Positions 43,993 through 52,417 of a DNA stretch of 64,000 nt are shown piece by piece. Numbering within the stretch: position 1 is the first letter of the stretch; the number at the start of each line of letters is the position of its first letter. The position numbers and the translations under genes are program-made. This stretch comes from Micromonospora sp. MP36 (GTDB lineage: Bacteria > Actinomycetota > Actinomycetes > Mycobacteriales > Micromonosporaceae): positions 20,539-84,538 of the forward strand of contig NZ_VSFA01000023.1 of the NCBI RefSeq assembly GCF_008119785.1, read 5' to 3'. The notes below the pieces were generated by a model. The model was not told the DNA's origin and searched no databases. It worked only from the letters and a program-made list of their open reading frames with translations.

Positions 43993-44902
43993 CTTTCAGT
44001 CCTTCATGCGGCCTGTGCTCAACGCTCATGCCGACCAGAAGCCGCACGCTGTGGCGGAGATCCGGGAGGCGGTGGCGACCGCTCTCGCGATCACTGATGA
44101 GGATCGGAAAGTGATGTTGCCGAGTGGGCGAGAGCCCCGGTACCTCAACAGGATCGCATGGGCTATCACGCATGTTGCACAGGCAGGACTGCTGAACAGG
44201 CCTGCGAGGGGCGTCACTGAGATCACTGAGCGGGGGAAGGAAGTCCTCCGGGCACACCCGGAACGGGTGGATATCAAAATCCTCATGGGCTTCCCCGAGT
44301 ACGTCGAGTTCCGCACCCGTACCCGAGTGCGGCAGCCAGGCGCGGCGCTGCAGGAGCAGGGAGAGGAAGTAAACGTTGAGACGCTGGCGCCTCGTGAGGC
44401 AATCGAAGAACTCATCGAGGCTGCTCATTCAGCAGTCGCGGCGGAACTGCTAAGTCGAGTGGTAAGCCAACCGCCAGAGTTTCTCGAACAACTCGTGCTG
44501 CGTCTTCTCGTTGCTATGGGTTACGGCGGTCTAGAAAGAATGATCGAGCACATCGGTGGGCCGGGTGACGGCGGGCTGGATGGCCTGGTGCGGCTCGACC
44601 CACTTGGCTTGGACGTTGTTTACGTGCAGGCTAAGCGTTACACCGACCGGCCTGTCGGTCGCCCCGACATTCAGGCATCCGTCGGAGCGCTTCAGGGTGC
44701 TCAAGCCAACAGAGGCATCTTTATCACCACAAGTAGATTCAGCGCTGACGCAAGGGATTACGCGGACCGGGTAAACTCTCGGCTCATCTTGATCGACGGT
44801 CCGGAGCTCGCCAGGTTGATGATCGTTCACGGCTGCGGAGTAGTAACCGAGGAGACCTACATCCTCAAGCAGATCGACGAGAACTTCTTTTCGGAGGCCT
44901 GA
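43979..44902 (+). CDS. mrr: Mrr-family restriction endonuclease
   Basis: This 307-residue Mrr protein has an N-terminal winged-helix region (residues about 1-110, DFQSFMRPVLNAHADQKPHAVAEIREAVA) that reads target DNA. The C-terminal catalytic core contains GGPGDGGLDGLVRLDP, then VYVQAKRY, which gives the D...QAK residues of Mrr-type PD-(D/E)XK nucleases. Mrr enzymes cut modified DNA and need no partner methylase. GTG at 43979 is preferred because GGAGGA stands before it. The gene is visibly less GC-rich than its surroundings; the 60 bases from 44401 are 55% GC, which suggests acquisition. Confidence 0.88.
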   Translation: MAIPDFQSFMRPVLNAHADQKPHAVAEIREAVATALAITDEDRKVMLPSGREPRYLNRIAWAITHVAQAGLLNRPARGVTEITERGKEVLRAHPERVDIKILMGFPEYVEFRTRTRVRQPGAALQEQGEEVNVETLAPREAIEELIEAAHSAVAAELLSRVVSQPPEFLEQLVLRLLVAMGYGGLERMIEHIGGPGDGGLDGLVRLDPLGLDVVYVQAKRYTDRPVGRPDIQASVGALQGAQANRGIFITTSRFSADARDYADRVNSRLILIDGPELARLMIVHGCGVVTEETYILKQIDENFFSEA

Positions 44903-45048
44903 GTCGGTGCTCGCTCCGTGGATCGACAAGACCTGCCTGTGGCCGCCACTGAGCGCCACTGTCGCCCAGATGTTCCGACCTTGCGTCTCTGACAGCGCGG
45001 TGCGCCCGGGCAGAGAATAGGCGAGCTCCTTGAATTGCACGAGTTGAA

Positions 45049-45252
45049 TCAGCGGACAGGTATGTCGCACTTGACAGCGGCCACGAAAGCAGACCAGCCC
45101 TGCGGCGTGAAGGTGAGGGCTGGGCCTGCAGGGTCCTTGGAATCGCGGACGGCGACGATGCCGGGGAGGTTGGTGGCGACCTCGACGCAGTTCCCCCCGT
45201 TGCCGCCGCTGCGGGTGCTCTTGCGCCACATGGCGCCAGCCAGGTCAGTCAT
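45049..45252 (-). CDS. DUF397 protein (copy 2)
   Basis: This 67-residue DUF397 protein has AMWRKSTRSGGNGGNCVEVA, VAVRDSKD and PALTFTPQGWSAFV. Its start overlaps the stop of the XRE gene by 8 bases, as in copy 1. It is the second half of the XRE/DUF397 cassette on the opposite strand. Copies 1 and 2 are clearly homologous along their length. Confidence 0.9.
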   Translation of the reverse strand: MTDLAGAMWRKSTRSGGNGGNCVEVATNLPGIVAVRDSKDPAGPALTFTPQGWSAFVAAVKCDIPVR

Positions 45253-46135
45253 GCCGTACCTCCCCGATGATCTTCTTGATCATGTCGGTCGATTGTGCCT
45301 CATCAAGGGCCAGCGCCTCCAGGCTCTTCCACGCGGCTCGATATGCAGCCAGCTCGTCCGGCTTGTCGAGGTAGATGGCACCGGTAAGCGACTCGCTATA
45401 GGCGACGGACGGCTCCGGCGCGGCCCGACCGCCCTTCGTGGCGGGGAAGTCCAGGATCACGAAGGAGCCGGCGACCGCTCCCGAGTGTGGACCGACGGCG
45501 AACGGAAGCACCCGCACTGACACGTTTGGCCGTTCGGCGGCCTCGATGAGCCGGCTGAGCTGACCGACCATGACTCCACGGTTGCCGACGGCGCGGCGAA
45601 GCACCGCTTCCGAGAGCACCGCGTCCAGTCGAGGCGGCTTCGGTAGCCGGCGGCTCAGCAGGCCCTGCCGCTGCAACCGCACCTCGACCGCCCGCTCACG
45701 TTCCTCGTCAGTGGCCGACGGCCGGTCGAGTCGAGCCAGCCCGAGGGCGTATTCACGTGTCTGCAACAGGCCGGGGATCAGCGTCTCTTCGTACTGGCGC
45801 AGGTGAGCCGCGGCGGATTCCAGGCCGACGTACAGTTCGAACCAGCTCGGCACGGCGTCTCCGTACGCGTGCCACCAGCCCTTCGACTTCGTTTCCGCGG
45901 CCAGGCCCTTCATCGCCTCGGTCATCTCTTCCGAGACCCCGTACAGCTCGCACATCGCCTTGACGTCGAGCGCCCGGACTGCGCCCAGGCCGCACTCGAT
46001 GCGCCAGATCTTCTGCCTGCTGTATTCGAGGGCCTCGGCGGCGCCGTCCAGGGTCACGCCGGCCTCGGTGCGGTACTGGCGCAGCAGCCGGCCGAGCTGC
46101 CGGCGTGGCACGGTCGACCCGAGATCCTCGGCCAT
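45245..46135 (-). CDS. XRE-family regulator with DUF5753 domain (copy 2)
   Basis: This 296-residue helix-turn-helix plus DUF5753 protein has the HTH LGRLLRQYRTEAGVTLDGAAEALEYSRQKIWRIECG and WFELYVGLESAAAHLRQYEETLIPGLLQTREYA. ATG at 46135 is preceded by AGGAG. The upstream region has a clean promoter and CTGCAACA repeats. Protein and pair organisation closely match copy 1, which runs the other way 16 kb to the left. It probably regulates itself and other targets with its DUF397 partner. Confidence 0.9.
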   Translation of the reverse strand: MAEDLGSTVPRRQLGRLLRQYRTEAGVTLDGAAEALEYSRQKIWRIECGLGAVRALDVKAMCELYGVSEEMTEAMKGLAAETKSKGWWHAYGDAVPSWFELYVGLESAAAHLRQYEETLIPGLLQTREYALGLARLDRPSATDEERERAVEVRLQRQGLLSRRLPKPPRLDAVLSEAVLRRAVGNRGVMVGQLSRLIEAAERPNVSVRVLPFAVGPHSGAVAGSFVILDFPATKGGRAAPEPSVAYSESLTGAIYLDKPDELAAYRAAWKSLEALALDEAQSTDMIKKIIGEVRHD

Positions 46136-46157
46136 TCGAACACTCCTAGATTCCGCC

Positions 46158-46215
46158 CTGCAACACTGCGTGACGCCGCTCTGCAACAGCTACAGGTTTC
46201 AGTAAAGAAAGTCAA
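46158..46215 (-). promoter_or_regulatory. Promoter and operator of XRE copy 2
   Basis: On the minus strand, TTGACT (46215-46210) is followed after 17 bases by TAGCTG (46192-46187), a good -35/-10 pair. CTGCAACA occurs at 46158-46165 and 46181-46188 (plus strand), 23 bases apart. The second copy touches the -10, which fits autorepression. Confidence 0.55.
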
Positions 46216-46404
46216 TACATCTGGCGAGAAATCCGCTGTGGAACGTTGCGCTGCTGCTTGACGGTGTCACAAGCTGACCACAAGAGCCGTGCTGCCGTAC
46301 CGCTGAGTGGAGCTGCGGTGGCAGGGCCGGGGTGGGTCTGCCTGTGCGGGGAGGGCGGGTGGCCCCACCCCATCCACCCACGGCATGCGAGGGGAGTCTG
46401 CGGG

Positions 46405-46704
46405 ATGATCGTCCGCTACCAGCGACCGGCCCGGGGGAGCGGGGCGACCTACCGCTCCAGCGTGTATACCAGCTTGCTGCCGTGGCAGGTGCGCGAGCGC
46501 CGCTTCAAGCCGGTCGGGCTTGGACGCCGCGGCCTGGAGCCCGACGAGGTCTACAAGTTCCTCGACCGGGTCGCCGGCGACCTGGCCGCCGTCTACGCCG
46601 CCCTGGCCGCCAGCCGCCGGGAGACTGCCGTCATCAAGGACGCCCTGCGCCGCTGGCAGTCCGACCAGGCCCGCGCCCGCGACGCCCGGGGACACGAGCG
46701 GTGA
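46405..46704 (+). CDS. DivIVA-domain small protein
   Basis: The 99-residue protein begins MIVRYQRP and has a DivIVA N-terminal motif (FKPVGLGRRGLEPDEVYKFLDRVAGDLAAVYAALAASR). A helical C-terminus is rich in Arg and Ala. DivIVA proteins bind curved membrane or scaffold cell-wall growth at poles. This short form lacks the long coiled coil, so it may act as a local adaptor. GAGGGGAG precedes the ATG. Its stop overlaps the next gene's GTG. Confidence 0.75.
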   Translation: MIVRYQRPARGSGATYRSSVYTSLLPWQVRERRFKPVGLGRRGLEPDEVYKFLDRVAGDLAAVYAALAASRRETAVIKDALRRWQSDQARARDARGHER

Positions 46705-46952
46705 CCCAGCGGTACGTCATCCACCTGCCAGTCGTCGCCGCCGACCTGCCCGACGCCCAGCGCCTGGCCCGGGTGGTCGGCCGCTGGCTGGTCGTCCTGC
46801 CACAGACCGAGCCAGGCGGGATCACCGTCTCCGCCGAGGACGACCAGAACCTTCGCCATTGGGTCTTCTGCGACCTGCTGATGCCTGGCGGCCGGCGCTG
46901 CCTGCTTCGCGCCGACGACGAGGGGTCCTGCTCCCGCCGGCTGCGGCGCTGA
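46701..46952 (+). CDS. Small hypothetical protein coupled to DivIVA-domain gene
   Basis: This 83-residue protein starts at GTG and is coupled to the DivIVA-domain gene by a 4-base overlap (GTGA). Sequence is VTQRYVIHLPVVAADLPDAQ at the start and WVFCDLLMPGGRRCLLRADDEGSC at the end. It has three Cys. The family is unrecognised. The small gene pair recurs as a unit in related genomes by my recollection, but I cannot verify it here. Confidence 0.55.
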   Translation: MTQRYVIHLPVVAADLPDAQRLARVVGRWLVVLPQTEPGGITVSAEDDQNLRHWVFCDLLMPGGRRCLLRADDEGSCSRRLRR

Positions 46953-47097
46953 TCCCGCCCGGCAGTGCCTATCCGGCACGCGCGGCGGGCCCACCGCTGA
47001 CCTCACGCCCGATCGAGCCGCCGGTCAGGTGCCCGCTACGCTTCCCGGGGAAATCCAGCAGGAGAATGCCCATCCGGATGAGCGGGAGACAGCGACG

Positions 47098-47391
47098 GTG
47101 CCGAAGGCATACTGGATCAATACCTCCCGGTCCATCAGCGACGAGGAGAAGCTCGCCGCCTACATTGAGCTGGCCGGGCCGGCGCTGCGCGCCGCCGGCG
47201 GCACGTTTCTGGCGCGCGGCCTGCCATCGCACGCGTTCGAGTCCGGCCTGATGGAGCGTACGACGCTGATCGAGTTCGACAGCGTCGACGCCGCGGTTGC
47301 TGCCTACCACAGCCCCGCCTACCAGGAGGCGCTGCGGGCGCTCGGCGACGGAGCCGAACGCGATCTGCGCATCATCGAAGCGGCGCCCTGA
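47098..47391 (+). CDS. DUF1330-family protein
   Basis: This 97-residue DUF1330 protein has PKAYWINTSRSISDEEKLAAYIELAGPALRAAGGTFLARG, then TLIEFDSVDAAVAAYHSPAYQEALRAL. The GTG at 47098 is used because family members start with MxKAYWI. The fold is a ferredoxin-like dimer of the antibiotic-biosynthesis-monooxygenase type, and the activity of most members is unknown. A broken DUF1330 gene is present at 61329-61524. Confidence 0.8.
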   Translation: MPKAYWINTSRSISDEEKLAAYIELAGPALRAAGGTFLARGLPSHAFESGLMERTTLIEFDSVDAAVAAYHSPAYQEALRALGDGAERDLRIIEAAP

Positions 47392-48160
47392 TCCCGGGCG
47401 ACCGGCCTGCCCAGACGGCAGGACGTACCGCCCGGCTGCCCTGCTCACGGGGCTCAGCCGACGAGCGGGCTGAAGCTGCGACCGTCGAGCACGTTGATCA
47501 GCTCGTCGTCGCGTCCCACCTCGTAGCCCGCTGCCGTAGCTGGCTACCAGTTCGGCCTAGTGCCTAAGCGGGTCTGGAGGATGTCGCCGTTGAGGGCGGT
47601 GAACTCTGCCTTGCCGAAGCGAGTAGGCAGCAGCCTGAACGCCCGCTTGGTGGCCATCGGGGGCCAGTCCCCGTCCTCAACGACACCAACCTGGTTGATG
47701 TCGGCTTGTAGCGACCCTCGCGCCGCCACTTTGCCGTTGTCCGGCCGCCCTGCCGTGGGAGCACGTGGTCGTCGTGCAGCGCGACGCGAGCAGCAGTGGG
47801 GCGATCAGGGCCCACAGCGGCGGGATAGACACCAGGAAGACGACGGCCAGGATCAGCGGCAGGACGGTGCGCGTCGCGGCTGTTGGCCGCGTTGGTGCAC
47901 ACCACGTTGGCGGTCTGTCCGGCGATCAGGGCGTGGGTGCCGGGAAGGGGAAGTAACTCGTGTCGTCCGGCTTGTGCCCTATCCGAGGGTGGTACGGTGT
48001 GTCCCGTTGCAGTTGCTTTCCGAATATTTGCCAGCGCGTGGTGGGTAGCTGACCCGGCGGCGCTGGTGGTTTCCGGTCATCTCCGGATGTGGGCGATCAA
48101 CACCGCGACGTCGGGGTCCGCACCGTGCGGGTCCCGAATCCAGCCTTCCAAGGAGAAGAC
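47392..48160. other. Gene-fragment region and cold-shock leader
   Basis: No intact gene is seen. The minus strand holds the MMPL remnant at about 47785-47943 and a short read-out GYEVGRDDELINVLDG near 47460-47530 that looks like the end of a lost protein. A 61-codon minus-strand frame at 47544-47729 is unrecognised. The last 150 bases (48010-48160) are the probable 5' leader of the cold-shock gene; TTGTGC near 47974 and TACGGT 15 bases on might form its promoter. Confidence 0.4.
47785..47943 (-). pseudogene. Remnant of an MMPL-type transporter
   Basis: On the minus strand, GTHALIAGQTANVVCTNAANS is followed, after a frameshift, by RTVLPLILAVVFLVSIPPLW and ALIAPLLLA. This is the order of the G-G-x-T-A loop and the next membrane helix in MMPL proteins. 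The rest of the gene is gone. It is unrelated in position to the intact MMPL gene at 57203. Confidence 0.5.
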
Positions 48161-48364
48161 ATGGCTGTCGGCATTGTGAAGTGGTTCAACGCGGACAAGG
48201 GCTTCGGGTTCATCACCCCAGACGGCGGTGGGGCGGACGTATTCGCCCACTTCTCGGCGATCTCCTCGAACGGCTTCCGCAGCCTCGATGAGAACCAGCG
48301 CGTCGAGTTCGACATCACGCAGGGCGCCAAGGGCCCGCAGGCCGCGAACATCCGCGCCATCTGA
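48161..48364 (+). CDS. cspA: Cold-shock protein
   Basis: This 67-residue CSD protein has VGIVKWFNADKGFGFITPDGG with RNP-1 KGFGFI, and VFAHFSAI as RNP-2. It binds single-stranded RNA and DNA in the cytoplasm and melts RNA structure. AAGGAGAAGAC directly precedes the ATG. The long untranslated leader suggests post-transcriptional cold control, as is usual in the family. A desaturase and a DEAD-box helicase nearby would fit a cold-response cluster, which is inferred. Confidence 0.95.
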   Translation: MAVGIVKWFNADKGFGFITPDGGGADVFAHFSAISSNGFRSLDENQRVEFDITQGAKGPQAANIRAI

Positions 48365-48444
48365 ACCACCGCCGGCGCGTGCCTACCGCGCCCTCGCTGG
48401 TTGGCACGCGTCGGCGTCTGCGCAGCACCCGCCGGGAGGCGCTC

Positions 48445-49470
48445 ATGTCCACAGCGCCGCCGCAAACCGGCAACGGAAGCCCGTACGCCCATCTCCTGCA
48501 CCAGATCCGTGGCGCCGGACTGCTGGAGCGCCGCACCGGGTACTACATCTGGAAGATCGCCATCACCGGTCTGCTGTTCGCGGCCGGCTGGGCGGCCTTC
48601 GCGCTCATCGGGGACTCGTGGTGGGTACTGATCGTCGCCGGTTTCCTCGCGTTCGTCTTCACCCCACTCGGGTTCCTCGGCCACGACGCCGGACACAGGC
48701 AGATCTTCGCGTCCCGGCGGGCGAACTACCTGCTCGGGCTGCTGCATAGCAATCTGGGCATTGGGGTGAGCTACGGCTGGGGGGGGGGCAAGCACAAACC
48801 GCCCCATGCCCACCCGAACACCGACGGCGCCGACCCGGACCTCGAGATCAGGGCGCTCGCGTTCACCTCCCGCCAAGCCGGAAACCGTGGCCGCATTGCC
48901 GCGTTCGCGTACCGCTACCAGGCGTTCTTCTTCTTCCCACTGCTTCTGCTCGAGGGCCTCAGCCTGCACGTGAACAGCGCGCGCGCCCTGCTGCGCCGCG
49001 GCGGACGCCCCCGCGCGTGGGAATCGGTGCTGCTCGCCAGCCACGTCATCGGTTACCTCGGCGCGGTCTTCCTGATACTTTCGCCGGTCCGCGCGGTCGT
49101 GTTCATCCTCGTCCAGCAGGGCATGTTCGGGCTCTACCTCGGGTGCAGCTTCGCGCCGAACCACAAGGGCATGGCGATCCTCGCCGCCGGTGACCGCACC
49201 GACTTCCTACGCCGCCAGGTGCTCACTTCGCGGAACGTGCGCGGCCACTGGCTGACCGACTTCCTGCTCGGCGGCCTGAACTACCAGATCGAGCACCACC
49301 TGTTCCCCAGCATGCCCCGGTCGAACCTGCGCCACGCGCAGACGATCGTCGAGTCGTTCTGCCACCGGCACAGCCTTACGTACTGCCAGACCGGCCTGTT
49401 CGAGTCGTACGCCCAGGCGCTGCGCCACCTGCACGCGGTCGGACGTACTCCTTGTTCGGCGGGCGCCTGA
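48445..49470 (+). CDS. Fatty-acid desaturase with G10 tract
   Basis: This 341-residue membrane desaturase has HDAGH as the first histidine box, KHKPPHAHPN as the second and QIEHHLFP as the third. The second box normally reads KHNxHHxxPN, so one His is replaced by Pro. Immediately before it, ten G in a row (48779-48788) encode W-G-G-G. The tract is in frame here, but slippage would break the protein. Membrane helices lie at about 36-75 and 155-235. GGGAGG precedes the ATG. It probably introduces a double bond in membrane lipids, fitting its place after the cold-shock gene. Confidence 0.82.
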   Translation: MSTAPPQTGNGSPYAHLLHQIRGAGLLERRTGYYIWKIAITGLLFAAGWAAFALIGDSWWVLIVAGFLAFVFTPLGFLGHDAGHRQIFASRRANYLLGLLHSNLGIGVSYGWGGGKHKPPHAHPNTDGADPDLEIRALAFTSRQAGNRGRIAAFAYRYQAFFFFPLLLLEGLSLHVNSARALLRRGGRPRAWESVLLASHVIGYLGAVFLILSPVRAVVFILVQQGMFGLYLGCSFAPNHKGMAILAAGDRTDFLRRQVLTSRNVRGHWLTDFLLGGLNYQIEHHLFPSMPRSNLRHAQTIVESFCHRHSLTYCQTGLFESYAQALRHLHAVGRTPCSAGA

Positions 49471-49512
49471 ACCGGTCGCCTGACCGGCGACCGTCCATGA
49501 ACGGAGCATGTC

Positions 49513-50187
49513 TTGCCTACGCCGACCGGCGCTCTGCTCACGCCCTTCGTCGCGTTCCGCGCCGACGAGTTCGACGGACTGCACCTCGCGCGTCTTCCGT
49601 TTGTACCGGAGATCCGCCTGTACCTGGCCGATGACGCGATCGTGCTGCGGGCCAGGTTGGAAGCGCGGATCGGACCGGGCCTCACGCCGTTCTGGGCGAA
49701 CGCCTGGGCCGGCGGCCAGGCCCTCGCCCGGTACGTCCTGGACCATCCGCAGGTAGTGGCCGGCCGACGGGTGATCGACGTGGCGTGCGGCTCCGGTCTG
49801 GTCGCCATCGCCGCAGCCAAGGCGGGCGCCGCCGAGGTGACCGCCAACGACATCGACCCGTACGCACTGGCGGCCGTCGCGATGAACGCCACGGCCAACG
49901 CGGTCAGCGTGGCGGTGAACGAGGGCGACCTGCTCGACGGCGACGGCGGCCTTGCCGACGTGATCCTCGCCGGCGACGCCTTCTACGACCCAGAGCTGAC
50001 CGCGCGGATGCTGGGGTTCCTACACCGCGCCGCCGACCGCGGCGCACGTGTCCTCGTCGGTGATCCCGGCCGGGGGCACCTGCCCCAGGATTGGCTGAAG
50101 GTAATGACCAGCTACCAGGTACGCGGCTTGGGCGCCGCCGAGGACGCCGAACTCACCGAGGTCTCGGTGCTCGGCCCCGCCGCGTAA
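49513..50187 (+). CDS. Class I SAM-dependent methyltransferase
   Basis: The 224-residue protein has the SAM-binding motif VIDVACGSGLVAIAAAKAGAAEVTANDIDPYAL (about residues 88-120) and ADVILAGDAFYDPELTARM. The layout fits the nicotinamide N-methyltransferase/ETFB-lysine methyltransferase type, related to PrmA. It starts at TTG, and I see no better start. Substrate is unknown, a protein lysine being most likely. It lies between the desaturase and the DEAD-box gene. Confidence 0.78.
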   Translation: MPTPTGALLTPFVAFRADEFDGLHLARLPFVPEIRLYLADDAIVLRARLEARIGPGLTPFWANAWAGGQALARYVLDHPQVVAGRRVIDVACGSGLVAIAAAKAGAAEVTANDIDPYALAAVAMNATANAVSVAVNEGDLLDGDGGLADVILAGDAFYDPELTARMLGFLHRAADRGARVLVGDPGRGHLPQDWLKVMTSYQVRGLGAAEDAELTEVSVLGPAA

Positions 50188-50190
50188 GGG

Positions 50191-51576
50191 TCAGCGTCCA
50201 CCGCGGCGAGCGCCCGGCCGGGCCCGGGCGGAGAAGGCCGCCGCACTGGATCGCGCTGGTGCGGATCGTGTCGAGGTCATCGGCGCCGGCTTGCCGCCGC
50301 GTCGGCTCCGGCCGTCGTGGGCGAGCTGCGCCTCGTGCCGCGGGCCGGCGGACCGCGGTACGGGCTGGGGGACCAGCGCCCGCTCCCCCGGGGCAAGTTC
50401 GCGTAGCAGCGCGTCACCCGGGCGCAGCCGGGTCGTAGTCGCCGTGATGCCCGCCTTGCGAGTCAACTCCTGCACCTCGGGCACCTGCCCGTCGGTCATC
50501 AGCGTCACGACGGTCCCGGCCGCCCCGGCCCGGGCGGTACGGCCCGAGCGATGCAGGTAGGCCTTATGCTCCACGGGCGGGTCGGCGTGCACGACGAGGG
50601 CCACGTCGTCGATGTGGATACCCCGGGCGGCGATGTCGGTGGCGACCAGCGTGTGCACCTCCCCGTCGGAGAACGCCCGCAGGTTCCTGGTGCGCGCGGC
50701 CTGGGCCAGGTTGCCATGCAGTTCGACAGCGGCCACACCGGCCGCGACCAGCCGGCGGGCGAGCGTTTTCGCGCCCCGCTTGGTACGCGTGAACACCACG
50801 GTCCGACCGGGCGCCGCGGTCAGCTCGACCAGCACGGCGAACCGGTCGTCGGCGTGGACGTGCAGGACGTGGTGCGCCATCGCGGCGACCGGCGACAGCG
50901 CCGAGTCGACGCTGTGCACGACCGGATCGGTGAGGAACCGCCGCACCAGGACATCGACGCCGGCGTCCAGGGTGGCGGAGAACAGCAGACGCTGCCCGCC
51001 GCGCGGGGTCTGCTCCAACAGCCGCCGTACGGTGGGCAGGAAGCCGAGGTCGGCCATGTGGTCGGCCTCGTCGAGCACGGTGATCTCGACGGCGTCCAAG
51101 TACGCGTTGCCGGCCTCGACATGGTCGGCGAGCCGGCCCGGGCAGGCCACCAGGACGTCGACCCCGGCGCGCAGCCCGGCGATCTGAGGTCGGGCGGCGA
51201 CGCCACCGAAGATGGTCATCACGCGTAGCGACAGCGCCTGCGCCAGCGGCGCCATCACGCTGTCGATCTGGGTGGCCAGCTCACGAGTGGGTACGAGGAT
51301 CAGCGCCCGAGGGCGCCCGGCCCGCCGTGGCGTGGCGGTGGCGGCCAGGCGGGTCAGCACCGCCAGTACAAAGGCATAGGTCTTACCCGAACCGGTGCGG
51401 CCTCGGCCGAGCACGTCCAGCCCAGCGAGCGCGTCGGGCAGTGTCGCGGCCTGGATTGGGAACGGCCGCTCCACCCCGGCCGCGGCCAGCACGCGGATGA
51501 GCGCGTCGGGCACGCCGAGGTCGGCGAAGGCCAGGTAGTTGGACGAGGTGGTCTGGCGTGGGCGGCGTGCCGCCAT
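50191..51576 (-). CDS. DEAD-box RNA helicase
   Basis: This 461-residue helicase has FPIQAATLPDALAG as the Q motif, GRGRTGSGKT, PTRELA, VLDEADHM, FSATLD, VATDIAARGIHID and HRSGRTARAG in order. The C-terminal 70 residues are Arg/Pro/Ser-rich, as in RhlE-type enzymes that bind RNA nonspecifically. The ATG at 51576 is preferred to one 72 bases upstream because GGAG precedes it. It unwinds RNA in the cytoplasm, perhaps for ribosome assembly or cold adaptation alongside the cold-shock protein. Confidence 0.92.
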   Translation of the reverse strand: MAARRPRQTTSSNYLAFADLGVPDALIRVLAAAGVERPFPIQAATLPDALAGLDVLGRGRTGSGKTYAFVLAVLTRLAATATPRRAGRPRALILVPTRELATQIDSVMAPLAQALSLRVMTIFGGVAARPQIAGLRAGVDVLVACPGRLADHVEAGNAYLDAVEITVLDEADHMADLGFLPTVRRLLEQTPRGGQRLLFSATLDAGVDVLVRRFLTDPVVHSVDSALSPVAAMAHHVLHVHADDRFAVLVELTAAPGRTVVFTRTKRGAKTLARRLVAAGVAAVELHGNLAQAARTRNLRAFSDGEVHTLVATDIAARGIHIDDVALVVHADPPVEHKAYLHRSGRTARAGAAGTVVTLMTDGQVPEVQELTRKAGITATTTRLRPGDALLRELAPGERALVPQPVPRSAGPRHEAQLAHDGRSRRGGKPAPMTSTRSAPARSSAAAFSARARPGARRGGR

Positions 51577-51755
51577 GACGGCTCCGAACGTCGAAGGGAC
51601 GTCCCGCCCGGCGCTGACCGTTCGGCCGCGGCGCGTGGCGTGGGACATCGAACCCGGCCGCCATGCTGGGCGAGCCGCGCTGTCAGTCTACTCGAACCAG
51701 CGATCGGACCATGCTGCCTGCTGACAGGTGGTGAACGAGTATCGGCGCCGGCCGA

Positions 51756-52064
51756 TCAGGGCGCCATGACCTGCCACCGGCTCTGTTCGTCCATCCATGC
51801 CCCGGCCAGGATCTCCGCCGACCGCAGGCCAGGGCACGGGTAGATCTTCGACCGACCAGCGCCGCCGCCGGCTCGGGCCTCGACCTCCCACGACTCGCCA
51901 TCGGTACGGATGTACACGTCGCGGCGCCCTCGCACGGTGCGGTCGCCGTTCCACCAGTGACGCTCGGTTCTCACCCCCAGACCGTATAGCACCACGTCCG
52001 AGTGCGGAACGGTGACGATCTTGGTTACTCCAACGTTGACGAGGTGGCCGAGCACCCGTGGCAT
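51756..52064 (-). CDS. Small hypothetical protein, 102 aa
   Basis: This 102-residue protein of unrecognised family has VYIRTDGESWEVEARAGGGAGRSKIYPCPGLRSAE near its middle, typical of a small beta-rich cytoplasmic protein. The start at 52064 is uncertain because no ribosome site is clear and the frame extends upstream. It overlaps the divergent gene at 52063 by two bases at the start. Confidence 0.45.
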   Translation of the reverse strand: MPRVLGHLVNVGVTKIVTVPHSDVVLYGLGVRTERHWWNGDRTVRGRRDVYIRTDGESWEVEARAGGGAGRSKIYPCPGLRSAEILAGAWMDEQSRWQVMAP

Positions 52065-52413
52065 GATCCGCGCCCGCCACGGCGACCGGCTGGTCGTCCT
52101 GTCCGGGCGCGGCATGGCGGCCCTGGGACTGATATCTCGCGGCGCGGTTCGGTATCTGCACGTCGTCGAGCCATCGCGCCAGGGGCACCCGATCCCGCCC
52201 TTCCCGGGCCGGCCGTCGCTCAGCATCGTCTCCCTGCGGCACAACGTACCCGGCCCGACGGTGCACATCACCGACGACACCGGCCGGGAGATCCGCGACG
52301 GCCAGACCGGCGCAAGCCGCGTAAGTGAAACATCGCCCATGGTCGGCTACCTCACACGCGGCGGCATCGACGCGCGGTCGGCGGCTGGCAGACAACGTCG
52401 ACTGCTTGAATGA
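52063..52413 (+). CDS. Hypothetical protein, 116 aa
   Basis: This 116-residue protein of unrecognised family has GDRLVVLSGRGMAALGLISRGAVRYLHVVEPS and RPSLSIVSLRHNVPGPTVHITDDTGREIRDG, which look like real strands rather than frame noise. The ribosome site is weak. It is followed after 4 bases by the 172-residue gene on the same strand. Confidence 0.4.
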   Translation: MIRARHGDRLVVLSGRGMAALGLISRGAVRYLHVVEPSRQGHPIPPFPGRPSLSIVSLRHNVPGPTVHITDDTGREIRDGQTGASRVSETSPMVGYLTRGGIDARSAAGRQRRLLE

Positions 52414-52417
52414 GGGC

